Assembly: GCA_038030265.1 (NCBI GenBank)
Contig: CM075939.1
Location: 17,589,253 to 17,653,252 of the forward strand
Reading direction: 5' to 3'
Length of the DNA stretch: 64,000 nt
Source of the DNA: Corythucha ciliata
Taxonomy: Eukaryota; Arthropoda; Insecta; Hemiptera; Tingidae
Part shown: piece after piece, positions 24,080 through 35,600 of the stretch
Position numbering within the stretch: the stretch's first letter is position 1
Layout: the number at the start of each line of letters is the position of its first letter
Translations under genes and position numbers: made by a program
Notes under the pieces: model-generated
The model's database searches: none
What the model was told of the DNA's origin: nothing
Seen by the model: the letters and a program-made list of their open reading frames with translations, nothing else

Positions 24080-24590
24080 GAAATGGCCAAATCCACAAAT
24101 CGGGGGTTTCACAGACTTGAAATCAGAATAATTTGGTTTCTGAAGAATTCAGTCGCACAAAATTGGTTTTTCGAATCATTACAATTTGCGAAATAGGGTT
24201 TCTGGGTGTTCCCAAAATGGGTCCAAAAAGAGGCATAATGCGAATTCGAAACTAGCGCTGAGCCAACACCCGGAATTTCAATTTCGGACAGCCAAATCTT
24301 TGAAATTGGTTTGCTAAAGTGACCCAAATCCAAGAAATAAAATTTAAAGTTTAAAGACAAAGAAATTTGACCAATTGGGAGGTCTGGAACATTGTGTTCC
24401 ATATGTTGGAAACCTCGCAAAATTGGCTTTCAAAGAAGCCAAAATCACGAAATTGGCAGATTTGTTGAGCCAAGCTCTCGAAATTTTTGTTTAATACAGC
24501 CAAAACAATGGAGTTTGTTCATTGTATGAGCCGGACACCAAAAATTGCAATTTCAAAGAGTCAAATCTAAGAAATTTGAGCTCGGACGTT
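24080..24590 (-). repeat. 30-bp degenerate array
   Basis: Words such as CGAAATTGG, GAGCCAAA and TTTCAAAGA recur at about 30 bp, for example GCCAAAATCACGAAATTGG followed by GAGCCAAGCTCTCGAAATT near 24440-24485. This is the reverse orientation of the arrays at 19030 and 30410. The frame 24109-24420 (-) is a product of the repeat. Confidence 0.6.
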
Positions 24591-26323
24591 TGATCACGAT
24601 ACGTTTGCGTGCGTTTTTTCAAATTCAGGTATAGGATGTGGGCTCTTTTTCTCAATTTTTTTTCCCGTGAGTAGGCATTTTTCCTTCATTTTAGCCGCAA
24701 ATTGACGGAATTTTAGCCCCGGACTTGCCTCAAGTAAGAACGGATTTAAATGGCGCTTTTCCCCGATTTTCGTCTGGATGATGCATCGATAATGTTGCAT
24801 CGATGATGTTTTAATAATATTGCCGATCCGATATTCACTATCGAGGTTTTTTTCATCCATTAGATACCATTGCTGTATCTCATCACCACCCTTCCTGTAT
24901 TCAATCAAAAACCCAATTGCGGTAAGTTTTCCGCTTGCTGTTACGCAGAAAAACTTTATTAATCAAGTGAAACAGTTCGTATGTTGATTCATGTCATTTG
25001 TACCGAATAAATAAATTCTCGTTTCGATACATTTTTGTGATTGAACTTATTTCCTTAAAGAAGCGTCTGATAATCCCCCTCCCACCGACAGCCCACGAAC
25101 AACTTACCGCTGTGCAACTTTCCCTCTCAATAATTTGAGCCTCAGCTTCTATACTAATTTATTACTTCTTTTTCTAAAAAGGTCAAAATGCCCGGTTTCG
25201 TTGAGAACATCTTTGATACACTCGTAAAATGTCACCCGACGTTTTTTTTTTCGCAACTTTTCCCAAAAATTCTTACGGATGAAAATAAAAAAGTGTAACC
25301 GCTCCGTAGGATTTGCCTGCAGTAGATCCCTCCCTCACTTCACCCCAAAAGTTGATGTAAGTCGCGAAACTCGCGGACTTCCGCTCTGCCGAAGAGCAAG
25401 ATTTTTAACTTCCTGTTGCCCTCGTTCCAGTGTCCTATTTTTTCTTTTTTAATTTTTTTAATACGCCCTCTCTGAACCGCATAGTGAAAAATGCGGAAGC
25501 ATCTTGATGAAGACCGTGAATTTATGGATCGTAGGTATACCTATAGTTTACCTGCCTATGTTTTATCGAATATAACTGAGAATTATCCAACTAAAGTGAA
25601 TGTTTTTACGGTTACGACCTTTTCAAATGTCACAAAAAGCCATATTATTTTTAATGATTTTCAACGCGAGAAATTTTAGTCACTTTTCAATGCCAATATC
25701 ACATTATTACCATATTCACTCAGTCTGCTCGTTAGTCGTCCATTGAGCTGGGACTAGAGACATCTTCACTGCTGCTGGAAGAGGCTTTTTCTTTTTTTTC
25801 TGGCTGGCTGTGGGGTCTCAAAAAACTGTAATTCTCGCGCTTTTTGGCACGCTGTATTCAAAAATGTTGCATATATAGCACATGTATAATGTGGCAGTAG
25901 TAGTGGAACCGGGGGGGGGGGAGACTGGCCCTCACCCTTTTTATAGGGAACTATGGAAGGGGGAATGAAAGGGTGGGATGAGAGAGGCTTGATCTTCACC
26001 CCCACCCTCCTGATACAAAATACTTCCACGGCCCTTGACCGGAGGGTAAAATAAGGCTGCTGCATGCATGTCCTAAGAAGGGCGTTCGAAAATAAAAGCA
26101 AAAACAAATCCTCCCTTCTGGTACATCTGGGTGGTTGTTAGAAGGGCCAGATAGCCATGTGAAACCAAATTCAAGCCTACTCTGAAATAATAATTTCTGA
26201 AATAATATAATTTTAATGGAGAAAAACTGACATTTTGAATCTTTTTTTCGGGTTTAGGCAACTATTTTCATTTTCTGAGACTTTGCCGTCCGTGTTGGAG
26301 CCAACGTCAAAAAAATGTTTGAC
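24591..26323. other. No recognisable gene; G-run
   Basis: The frame 24594-24908 (-), 104 codons, has no motif I recognise. A G-run of about 11 lies near 25911-25921. Confidence 0.5.
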
Positions 26324-26326
26324 TTA

Positions 26327-26606
26327 GGCCCGCTTTATTAATTGTCGATTAAGAAATTTAAAGAACTGGGGGCCTATTCTCTAACTCCGAAGCAATAGCT
26401 TTTTCGCAGTCATATGTTTATTTCATTAATTTTCTTCAAACAAATGAATGAAATAGACACATGGCTGGCGAAAAAAATATTGCTTGTTGTTAGAGAATAG
26501 GCCCCCTGATTTAGAAAAATCATCTGTGTACCATGACGCAATAGTTGATCACGAAACAGGTGCCCTTTTTAGTCAGCTCTTTAATCAACGATTGATAAAG
26601 CGGGCC
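26327..26606. mobile_element. Outer MITE of a nested pair
   Basis: The left arm starts GGCCCGCTTTATTAATTG, and the right arm starts GGCCCGCTTTATCAATCG in reverse complement. The arms run about 40 bp, to AAAGAACTG / AAAGAGCTG. TTA lies immediately outside both ends (26324-26326 and 26607-26609). The TTA duplication fits a PIF/Harbinger-type MITE. A second hairpin element sits inside it. Confidence 0.7.
26369..26505. mobile_element. Inner hairpin MITE
   Basis: The ends are GGGGCCTATTCTCTAAC on the left and the same sequence in reverse complement on the right, and pairing continues through AAGCAATA and TTTTTTCGC. CTG flanks both ends (26366-26368 and 26506-26508), giving a likely 3-bp duplication. 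A related element lies at 40767-40874. Confidence 0.7.
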
Positions 26607-26609
26607 TTA

Positions 26610-28388
26610 AAATTCAATAATAACAATAATGATAATAGCTGGCATATCACACTAGGGCAGGGCAAATATGGCACTACACTCATCCATTATAATGAGTATG
26701 CTTTATCGATCATCGTGATGCATCACTTTTTCTCTCTCAATCTGAAAATCCTTAAAATATCCGTAAAACACTTTTTTACTCCTTTTTATTTTATAATTCG
26801 GAACGGGGGCTAAATATAAACTAAACCAATTTATGAGAGAATCGAGAAGTGGAATGAGCATTGGAAAGTGCAGTGCGGCACAAAACTCGCTATCTACTGC
26901 CAACTAGAAGCTCCCACAAATTATTAGATAACGTGAATATACCATTTTATTTCATGGAAATTAGCTTTTCACTGCTGTTACTACTTACTACTCACTATCA
27001 GGTGCACCAGTCCTCTAGGCCAGGTTTAGTTATGGAATTTATTCATTGGAAAGTGGTTCAAAACTACATACGGACCAACGTCTCATAAAGCCTTCGAAAT
27101 GTGAAAAAGAGCATTCCCACGTTTCCTTGTAACTTTTTTTTTTTTTTTTAATGTAAAAACAGGGTTAACCTTTTTGAGAGGGTTACTTTTCAAGCAAAAA
27201 AATGGATCGCGAGAATTAGCCCTTGATTAGAGATTATGCTTGTTTTGTGCCAAGATTCTCGTTAGCTTGAAAAAGGGTGTTATGAGAAGCGCGTGGAGCT
27301 TTCTACTTCGACCTTTTCGCGAAAGATTTTTCTTTCTCTCTTTTTTTTTATACATTTTTAGCGAGTTGTTTTTAAATCTCAGCTTAAAAATTACTTATTT
27401 TTCATCGTTCCCTTAGGCAATCTGGGGTTTGAATCAGAAACTCAATGTGTGACACAATTTTCAAGTATACAACAAGGATTTCTCGGAATTTTTTATGGTA
27501 CACGTGTTCTTAGAAAGACAACAAAGACTAGAAGGACTAGGGTGTTCGTGGATTTGATTGCCCTGGGCAAAATTCCACCCTTAATAAGTGTTCCTAGTTC
27601 ATTATAGCTGCGCAAGCAAATTGTTTATTAATTATTATGCACTTTGTAAGTAGCATATCAACGCTGATAGACTTTTGTTAGCGGAACCTCAATACATAAT
27701 TTCAATTGATATAGGAAACAAGTAAACCGCTTTATACGACGGCTGAACGAAACATTTTTAGAAACTCTATATCGTTCGTATTTTTGGGGAAAACAGGGGA
27801 ACAATGGATGATGAAATCGCTTCTTTAGTCTCACTGATGTCTGTTGCTGCAGCTGTACTAAGCATAGCAGTAGCGGTGTACTGAAAAGTTCAAGGTTCGA
27901 TTAAAAACTTCACATTACAGCGAGGAATGAAAGTAAATTTTATGACGACCTCTAGATTGGCTTGTAATGAGCAACAGGGTGCAGGATTGTGTTAAGTTCT
28001 TTTTATAAGAACACGGAAGGAAGATATTTTTTTTATTCGATGATATTAGAAGAAATACTTTGAAAGTTTTTTTGTTATGATCAAGAAAAGAAAAACACGA
28101 TCGATAGAATCGGCTAACGAAACCTCGGCAGTAATAACTCAAGCGCTTTCCTCTCCTCCATCGTCTCACGCTGTTGAGAAGTCAAAATAGTTACACTGGT
28201 GACTATCCCTGCCTTTAGGTGCCCGTGTGCGGAAGCCGCGGGAGTTCAGACAAGAAAACATTTTGGACTTGTAACGCCTTCACTTCACTTACGTAGTACT
28301 CTGAAGATTGAATCATTTAATTGGAACACAGCTCCAAGCACTCCTTTCACGTTTCAAGGAAGAATCCAATAGAATAAAGTACGAAACA
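26610..28388. other. No recognisable gene
   Basis: T-rich sequence with a T-run near 27130-27150. Several short open frames are present, none with a recognisable domain. Confidence 0.5.
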
Positions 28389-28462
28389 CTCATTTTTGGT
28401 CACTTCAAGGGGCACTGGGCGCTCACTCTGTTGCATTTTGGGCCGGAACCGGCTGTATTTAT
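28389..28462 (+). repeat. Dispersed 74-bp repeat, copy 1
   Basis: The segment from CTCATTTTTGG through CACTTCAAGGGG to CGGCTGTATTTAT matches 54400-54473 at most positions with no large gap. The surrounding open frame at 28308-28556 is therefore probably not a gene. Confidence 0.65.
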
Positions 28463-29468
28463 CAGTTCAAGATGCCCCGAGGGACTCATACTTGGCCTTT
28501 TGGCATCTGGCTCAACTAACAATAACTTTAATAATGACATTAAGGTAAAATTTTAGTATGGATTCGTCCACCTTATTCCCTGATTCGGTTTAAAGAATCG
28601 CTAGCGTAAATCAAGTGCACATCAGGACATGGAGGGGTAAGCCAAGTATGTCAACTTGAGGGGCACCATTCCTGATTGCCTTTTTGGGTTGAAAACATTT
28701 TTTCAGATTGAATAAAAAACCATAAGGCAAGTATTCCTCCTCATCTAGTAATTATTAGAACATTTTTGCTTCGTTAAATTATCCGTTTTCAGAGTGCTCT
28801 GACTGATGAGAGATAGCAGCTGTCAATACGCATGGAATGTGTGCTATAGCGTTACTCTTTTCACGCATTTTGTTATCAACTTGAACTGAAGACCAAAGAA
28901 CCAGCTACCAACGTTAATGCCTTAAATATAAAGTTTCTCCGACAAGTTGGCTGGTATAACAGGCCGGCATGTGTGGCGACACTAGCCGAAGCCTCGCTTG
29001 ACTCTTATTGTGTCCCAGCGTATGGAGGGTGTCACTGCTTGGCCTTCCTGGGGATCTCGTCGGGTCATGGGGTTTTCCCCTGCAATTTTACCATCATGCT
29101 CATTTCACAATTTAAAAAAATCACCACTACCCCCTCTTCCCAAGGACTCAGGGGACAGGGGAGACACTCCCCTGTAAGCTGGAAGCCTGTTAGTCTCTGT
29201 TTCTATCCCCATATTTCAGTTCAGAGGAGTAAATAGGTGGAAAACTATATTCCAACAAGTTAAAGTACAAGTGTTCTAAGTTGAAGGTTAACTGATTCTT
29301 GGGGCTATTCCACAGGATCCAGGTCTGTCAATTAGGTTGTTCTGCGCCCTTGATATATTTTCAAAAACTTTAGGGATTCGGTGGGGAATTGGCTTTTACC
29401 GCATTATACTCCCTAGAGCTCGACTGTTCCAACCGTACAGAGAGGTTATGCTCTGTTAGATTTAATTG
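28463..29468. other. No recognisable gene
   Basis: Nothing beyond short open frames without domains (for example 28973-29236). Confidence 0.5.
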
Positions 29469-29508
29469 GTTCTGATGATGACGGTTTGAGCCGTTGAAAC
29501 CGGTAAAC
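29469..29508 (+). ncRNA. Putative solo hammerhead ribozyme
   Basis: The parts are GTT (29469-29471), core CTGATGA (29472-29478), helix II GACGG paired with CCGTT around TTTGA-type loop (29480-29495), GAA (29496-29498), palindromic ACCGGT as helix III (29499-29504), A29505 as cleavage-site base, and AAC (29506-29508) pairing with GTT. Helix I is only 3 bp. One extra T stands between the core and helix II, as in the other copies. It is followed by an AAATATAAA stretch like the fold-back elements, so it may be a single decayed pseudo-LTR. Confidence 0.45.
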
Positions 29509-30409
29509 GAAATATAAAGACCGAAGCAGAGAGACATTATATTTTCTTGATTGTTCTTAATAAAATTAAAATTTGGACCCCCCCCCCTCTGCAATAGCTT
29601 GAAGTTTAGGCCCCGCCAACTGCACAAAGAGGGTCATATACGTCATCTACGGGAGGTACAATGAATCAAACTGGAGCCACTCGATAGCTCGCCTCAAGTC
29701 TTATACGGCATCCACTGGAGGTGATGAATGTGACGCTTTGAGCAACAGTAGTGCCGCCTAGCGGGCGATGGGTATTCCAAAGTTTTTTGTTGACAGTACT
29801 TTGAATGAAGTATATCGACTGACACCAGATTCATTCTTTGTATCTCTTAACCACCCATAGACGGTGTTTTCGATCGCCATCTGCAAAGCGCGTACGAGGC
29901 GTCCTTTTGGAAATTTGGGGAACCCCCACACCGCCATCATTAGGATTTTTTTATTTGGGGGGAGGAGGGGATAAGTGTGTGTGCGTTTTCTCTCTGCACG
30001 AAAAAGTCCCCCACGCCATGACACCTTTTAGATGAATGAGTTTGAGTCACTCGCACAGACACCAACACTTCAATACGCTCACATATAACGTTGAGTCCCT
30101 TTCACCGGGATTCGCCTAATTAAGTCACACTCTCGCCAACTGTCTTTCCGCCAAACGGTTTCTTTTGGCACGACCAACCGTGATTCTTGAACCAACACGC
30201 GGCGGGTGAATTGGTGGGCAGAGCCGCAACAAATGACTTTCCGTGGAGGGGAAAAAAGATTCCTTCATCATTTATGCAGCTGAGCGTGACTCTTCGTTAC
30301 CTCGGAGATGAAATGTAATGGACGATTCCTGAGTCGCCTAATACCACACCAGTTTATGGCCTAGGTTGCGTCTATGGCTAGAATGTACTTATTTGATCTA
30401 TTTTAACCC
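29509..30409. other. No recognisable gene; C-run
   Basis: A C-run lies near 29578-29587. The opposed open frames at 29758-30035 have no recognisable domain. Confidence 0.5.
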
Positions 30410-31170
30410 TAATTTCGTATATTTGGCCCTTATATTGTAAACAATATCGCGAGTTCGGCCCTTTCTAAACCCAAATTTTGTGAATTAATCATCACAGAAC
30501 CCAATTTCGCGGTTTTCCCTTAAAAGCCAATTTCACAGGATTGACTCCCTAAAAAGCCAATTTCAAAAAGATGGCGCATTAAAAATCCAATTTCCCGCGG
30601 TTGGTTCATTGAAATCAGTGATTCCGCTGATAATGCACTTACGAATTCCGAATCCCACGGCTTTGACCCTCAGAGAACCCAATTTCGCAGTTTTGGCTAA
30701 TTCACTAATCAAATTTCGCCTTCTGTGCCTTAAAAAGAGGAATTCACCGGTTTGGCTAATTATAAATCCAAATTTTTGCGAATCTGGCCGGCCAGAAACC
30801 AATTAAGCGGCGTCGCATCTTTAAAAAAAAAAAAGCCAAAACTTCTCGGGAACGCACACCTTTTTTCCGAGGAAAAAAATTTCACGATTGCTGGGTCATT
30901 TTTAAGAGAAATTTTGCGGATTTGGCTCCTTTGAAAAACACAATTTCGCAGGATTAGCGCGCTAAAAAATCGATTTTGTGGATTAATTCAAAACTTTCGT
31001 GGGGCTGGCTGGCCCCAAACGAGCGATTTCGTGGCTTTCACTGCAACATAAACGTCATTTTGCGCATTCAACGCATTCAAAAACACAATTTCACTGGGTT
31101 TGGCTAATTAAAAAACATTGCGCTGTGTTGAGTCATTCAAAAACGCTATTTCGAGGGGTTGGCTTATTCA
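30410..31170 (+). repeat. 30-bp degenerate array, best copy
   Basis: This is the clearest member of the family. Successive units begin GCCAATTTCACAGG, GCCAATTTCAAAAAG and TCCAATTTCCCGCGG, exactly 30 bp apart from about 30527. A second clean block from about 30678 has five units of 30-31 bp. The unit is approximately CCAATTTCGCGG, then TTTGGCTCATT, then an A-rich spacer. It ends abruptly where the R1-like fragment begins. Confidence 0.75.
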
Positions 31171-31940
31171 GCGGTACCTAGGCGTGACCATCATGCACTC
31201 AGGACTGCCAACGCTGCACATTGCGAACCTGGCCAACAACACGATGCCCACCTGCGCCTTCCTTCGAGGAATCTTCGGGCGTGGATGGGAGCCCACATTC
31301 CAGAAGAGAGTCCTCTATTACAAAGCAGCATTTGTTCCGCACGTCGAGCCCAGCGACAACAAATACGCAGCATCCATCGTCGCTTCCTCATGCCGCTCTC
31401 CGCGCTTATTCGACAACGGCACATTCAACGCTCCTCGTCCTCGCTGTAGTCCACCCACTGGACGTCGAGCTCGACGTGCTGGCGGCTATGCACGCCCGAA
31501 AGCTCGATATCAACCATCCGCTTCCACCATGGCTGCAATCCATCCCGGCAACGCTCGCAGATGCGGATTACATTAAGGCTTGCCTCCACGCCGCTATCCA
31601 GGAATGGCAACGAGAATGGTCCACCGCGACAACTGGACGCCACACATACGCGATAATCCCGGACGTACAGGATCGCCTGCGGTGGAAGTGGGGCTTCCTG
31701 AGTTACCCCGCTGTCTAACTCCTCTCGAGACACGGCTCCTTTAACGGGAAGCTGCAATTTCACCGACGTCGAGTTAGCCATGACTGCCCATGCGGGGGCG
31801 AGGCCGAAACAGCGGAGCATGTTATCCTCCGCTGCTCATTATATTCTTCATCATGTATGAGTGAAGGGCGGTGTTGTTGGATTCGTCAACGATGAAATAA
31901 AAAGGTGTTGTCTCCCAACGAAGTTTTGTTTATTATATTT

Positions 31941-31980
31941 AACAAAAGCTTTTCACCTTCTTAGAGGCATCCTCAGTGTT
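31941..31980 (-). ncRNA. Putative hammerhead ribozyme, left arm
   Basis: On the minus strand this is identical in all core parts to the right-arm copy at 32098-32137: AACA, CTGAGGA, helix II, GAA, AAGCTT, T, TGTT. Confidence 0.5.
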
Positions 31981-32097
31981 AATCAAACCTACAAAATGAA
32001 ATTTGAGTCAGACCAGATAAATATCACAGTGTTTGGTTGAACACCTTGTCTGTACTACCCTTTAAAGTAATTTGTCTTTAAAGACAATTGTCTGATT

Positions 32098-32137
32098 AAC
32101 ACTGAGGATGCCTCTAAGAAGGTGAAAAGCTTTTGTT
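32098..32137 (+). ncRNA. Putative hammerhead ribozyme, right arm
   Basis: AACA (32098-32101) and TGTT (32134-32137) form helix I. The core is CTGAGGA (32102-32108). Helix II pairs GCCT with AGGT. GAA (32124-32126) is followed by palindromic AAGCTT (32127-32132) as helix III and T32133 as the cleavage-site base. An extra T follows the core. The exact agreement of helix I here and at 1632-1675, with different sequences, is covariation-like support. Confidence 0.5.
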
Positions 32138-32579
32138 AAATATAATAAACCAAACTTCGTTGGGAGACAACACCTTTTTATTTCATCGTTATATTCTCGT
32201 CAACGAGATCGGTGGCGAATCCCCACCGACCTCAAAAACCTCGTCGCCTGTAAATCGTCAGCTCGCCGCTTTCTGTGCTTCACCAACGCGTGGTGCAGTC
32301 AGAGAGGAGATGGTCCGGACATCGGCTAACCGCAAGAGACACTGGATACCCAGAGCACCGACGAGTAGACCTCCGAGACCAGCCATTACCACCGTCGCTC
32401 TCAATCGTCACGTCACCAGCGCCCCCCCCCCCCAACGCTCTGAATTTTCCTTATGGTCCACAGCTAGAAAAACCAATTTCCACCTCGCGTTTGACCTCGC
32501 CAATATATCCATTGGGTTGGCGCGCTCAAAGACAACTGCGGGGCTGGCTCAGCCCGCAAGCATTCCATGTAAAATGCTA

Positions 32580-32655
32580 AAAGAACGATAAATTTAAGGA
32601 GAGTTAATGCTCTTCAACTTGGAAATTGAATAAAAAAAATTTTTTTGAACAGTGA
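32580..32655 (+). repeat. Dispersed repeat, copy 2
   Basis: Matches 2183-2254, starting AAAGAACGATAAATTTAAGG and ending TTTGAACAGTGA. It lies about 380 bp to the right of the fold-back element, as the first copy does. Confidence 0.65.
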
Positions 32656-35600
32656 ATTTAGAAGGCAATAATTTACTGGTCAACAATTTTTTCCGTCAAG
32701 TTTTAAAATTTCACTAAAACTATTCTTCGCATCGAATGGCGGGAACGTGCAAGGGAAGGATAAAAGATGAGAGGTATATTCGATATCTTCAAAATTGAAA
32801 TTTTGGGGCCAATGACATGAATTTTCTGCTGCAGTGATTCAAAGGAGGCAAACGGATTATTTGGTTTCTCTCGTTCATCTCACTTTTTAGTAAAACAAAA
32901 AACAAAAACACGATTTCCCGCGGGACGACCGCTGGAAGTCCCGTCCCTCGCGGAATATTTAGGTTTTGTCCAGCGTCCCGCCCCGCAAAACTATTTTTTA
33001 AGTCCCGTCTCGCGACCGCACAGCAACAAAAACTCTATCTAGTCAAATCATCTTTGGAACCTATAGCCAATACGTCGCTTTCGACTTACATTTTATCCTT
33101 TAAAATGCCCTAGTAGACCGTGAAATTACCCGATCTTTACCTCAGGACAGGAATTATCAAAACTTGTGAAAGAGACTTAACAAGCCAAGTTCTTAGCACG
33201 AATTTTGAAGGACCGAAGCTATGGCCTAGTAGAGACATTTTGAATAACAAGAAAGTCCGCGTATAATAATGACGGCCTTGGTGACCTTCAAGGTTTTTGT
33301 TCGCTAAATTGTCTTTATTTTTAATATCGTTAACAAATAGCAGGGTTGCGTACTGAACGTAATAACTGTAGTTTGTTCTAATCTCCGTCAATTTTGAGGG
33401 TTTGGGAGCAATGCATATGATGTACCCAAAAAGTTAATAATTGTTGTCTATTTTTTTGGATAAATTGTTAGGGGAGCAGAGTGAATACCTACCTCTAACG
33501 AGCACTGTGTAAAGCGGCTCTGATTGCTCGTTATATTGACGTGTAATAACGCACAACAGGCCTCGTTTTTTTAGAACAAAGGAATGTTGTTGTTTTTTCT
33601 TACAGTGAAAGATGGCAAATGCCAGATAACAGTTTGAAAGATCACGATTTCTTTGCTATGGGTCTTTTTTTCTCAAAAATTAAGAGTCCTCCGGGGCACA
33701 AAAGAACACCTGGAACTGAAAAACACCGCCGTCGCGCACGAGAGAGTGCTGAAAAGCGCTATCACCCGGGCAAATCTAATTTATTTAGTATACCTACCTA
33801 TACATTTACATAAATAATACGTATATTTGTTTTGTTAGTGCCTTGCGGGTCTCCTAGTTATAGTCTCCGTCTCGAAACAGGACACATCAACGGAGTCAGC
33901 ATGAAGTGGTTATATGGTCCTGTACACGAGTTGAAGCCAGTTTTTTTCCTTCCAAATTTATGGCTCGTACTGGATTAACGACTTTTTTATATTGTGGTTA
34001 TTAAGAACAGTAGCAGATAAATTCAGATCAAAATAAATGCCACTTCCTTGATACCTAAGTAAAAGTGAGATTTGAATCACGTTCATTAAATTCTAAGGAG
34101 GCGAAATGTAGTCTCTATTTCAGTTCAGGGGGAGGCCCTGGGAATACAAGGATCATGATGAAAAAAAAAACTTTCTTAACGCGTCGAATCTAGCCTTCTT
34201 GCCCACATCCTTTTTCTTCAGTTAAGTGCGCTACGACTACGATTCTAATCAAAATTGATAATTTTTACGCAAAAGCGCAGTAATATTTTCTCTGGCTCAT
34301 TAATTAAGGAATTAAAACCACCTCTAGTGTGTCCTTATTTTTCTTCGGTAGAGGGAATGGGTCCCGAGCGGGGGGGGGGGAGACTCTGTCGCGTATCATT
34401 ATTATTTTTTGTTGTATTTTTTATGAAGAGAGGCGTCCTTGCTGTTCCTCCCGCGCGCTACTCATGCTTCGTCGAATCACTCGCGGATAGAAGCTTTTTG
34501 TTGGAAGGAGGGGACGGAAGTCGAGGTCCAAGGAGCCCTTGACTCTCAAAGACTATCTTTTAGTAACGTGCCGACTCTCTTTCTTTAATGTTAATAAAAG
34601 TTATGCTATCAGGAGTATCGCAATATTAGTAAGACCGGCTTTTCACTATTGGGATTATCAAATTCTATCAAAATTCAAAAGGCCCTCCTATAAGAGAAAT
34701 TCCTACACTTCGAGAAACGTAAGTTGAAATTTATTTGTAAATTTGATCTAGAATTCGGGAAGTCCACTCTCCTCTGTTACATAACGCGACCAAGTAGAAG
34801 TAGATGAAGACGAGATAGCCTGAGCCGTTTTCTAAGGATTTATTTCGTCCACTTAAGTGTCAGATTAATATCTGCGTTCATCCGTCTTTTTTACTCGTTA
34901 CCACCGACTGGTTAGAAATGATCGATATTTTCATGTCACAACATTTCGAATTCAGTTACCAGCCAACTTTTCATTTAATAGATTTTCATTTTTTTAATGT
35001 TAATTGATGGCATCTTCTAATTATTATAAAGCACGAGTAACAACGATGATTGTGGACGCCTTTTTTGCAACCGACATGAAAAAATGTTTATTAAAAAAAA
35101 TTCAGTGTCAAAGGTAAAGTGTCTGAAAAAAAGTTGATTAATATTTATAACTGAATCAATGGTGTTGGGAATAAGAAAAACTGTTCGGCTCGTGCAGGTA
35201 TCGTTCGGCTATTGACTTGCTTTAAGTCCTTTTATTGCTCGTCGTCCTGACGTTAAAAAATGTCACTCACACTCAAATGTAAACGCAGCTTTAGCTTCAA
35301 CGCTTGAGTACTGTGAAGTCAGTGAATCCAATAGCATTTTAGGTCTGTTTGGCTGTCGTCCCGAGCTGACCCTTACTGCCAAAAAATCGTTATTTTGTAA
35401 TTCTACATTACAGAGTTTGAAAAGTAACTTCAAATTCTATTCAAAACTGGATTCATCAGCGCCAACAGCCTAGAGAAGAACTTCTAGGGGATGTAGGCGT
35501 ATGATTTGCCATAGCAAGTTTCCGAAATATCCCAGAAACTCCGAAAACAATTCAGGCCGGAGACGGGCCCAGCCGTCACCCACCCATAGTACTAAACATT

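Larger units (their letters stand above)
31893..32196. mobile_element. Fold-back element, Penelope-like pseudo-LTR pair
   Basis: Two almost identical arms of about 95 bp are inverted around a spacer of about 100 bp. Each contains GGTGTTGTCTCCCAACGAAG near the outer end and CTGAGGATGCCTCTAAG near the inner end. TCGTCAACGA flanks the element at 31883-31892 and 32197-32206, a likely 10-bp target duplication. The right side has 11 extra bases (32186-32196). It resembles 1470-1761 in plan and in sequence (GGTGTTGTCTCC, then GTTTATT, then GAAAAC/GAAAAG, then GAGGATG). It inserted into the R1-like LINE. Both arms carry a hammerhead-like motif. There is no coding capacity, so any movement would depend on a helper elsewhere. 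Confidence 0.65.
31172..32310 (+). pseudogene. R1-type LINE, C-terminal part, interrupted
   Basis: This is the 3' end of a non-LTR retrotransposon polyprotein. It starts in the reverse transcriptase just at the RYLGV motif and continues in shifting frames: IANLANN...FLRGIFGRGW...FQKRVLYYKAAFVPHV, then (from about 31340) a frame with ALRAYRTT-like YSTTAHSTLLVLAVVHPLDVE, HARKLDINHPLP and EWQREW. A third frame gives LLSRHGSF, then the cysteine-histidine motif CPCGGEAETAEHVILRC near 31780-31830. Such a CCHC-like end is typical of R1-clade elements, where it is thought to bind nucleic acid. A fold-back element splits the sequence at 31893-32196, and a possible tail of the frame (PPTSKTSSPV...AAFCASPTR) continues after it. 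At least two frameshifts make it dead. It could be the missing end of the family whose endonuclease lies at 41185-42172. The 3' end is uncertain. Confidence 0.75.

Noticed and set aside
24594..24908. 104-codon open frame on the minus strand
   Set aside because: No domain is recognised, and it partly adjoins the 30-bp array. Length alone is not convincing in AT-rich DNA.
28308..28556. 82-codon open frame
   Set aside because: It overlaps the dispersed repeat at 28389-28462 and has no recognisable domain.
30410..31170. CRISPR-like regular spacing
   Set aside because: The whole 30-bp unit is repeated and diverged. There are no conserved repeats with unique spacers, and the DNA is eukaryotic.
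31425..31820. 131-codon open frame on the minus strand
   Set aside because: It is antisense to the C-terminal part of the R1-type LINE, whose conserved motifs lie on the plus strand.
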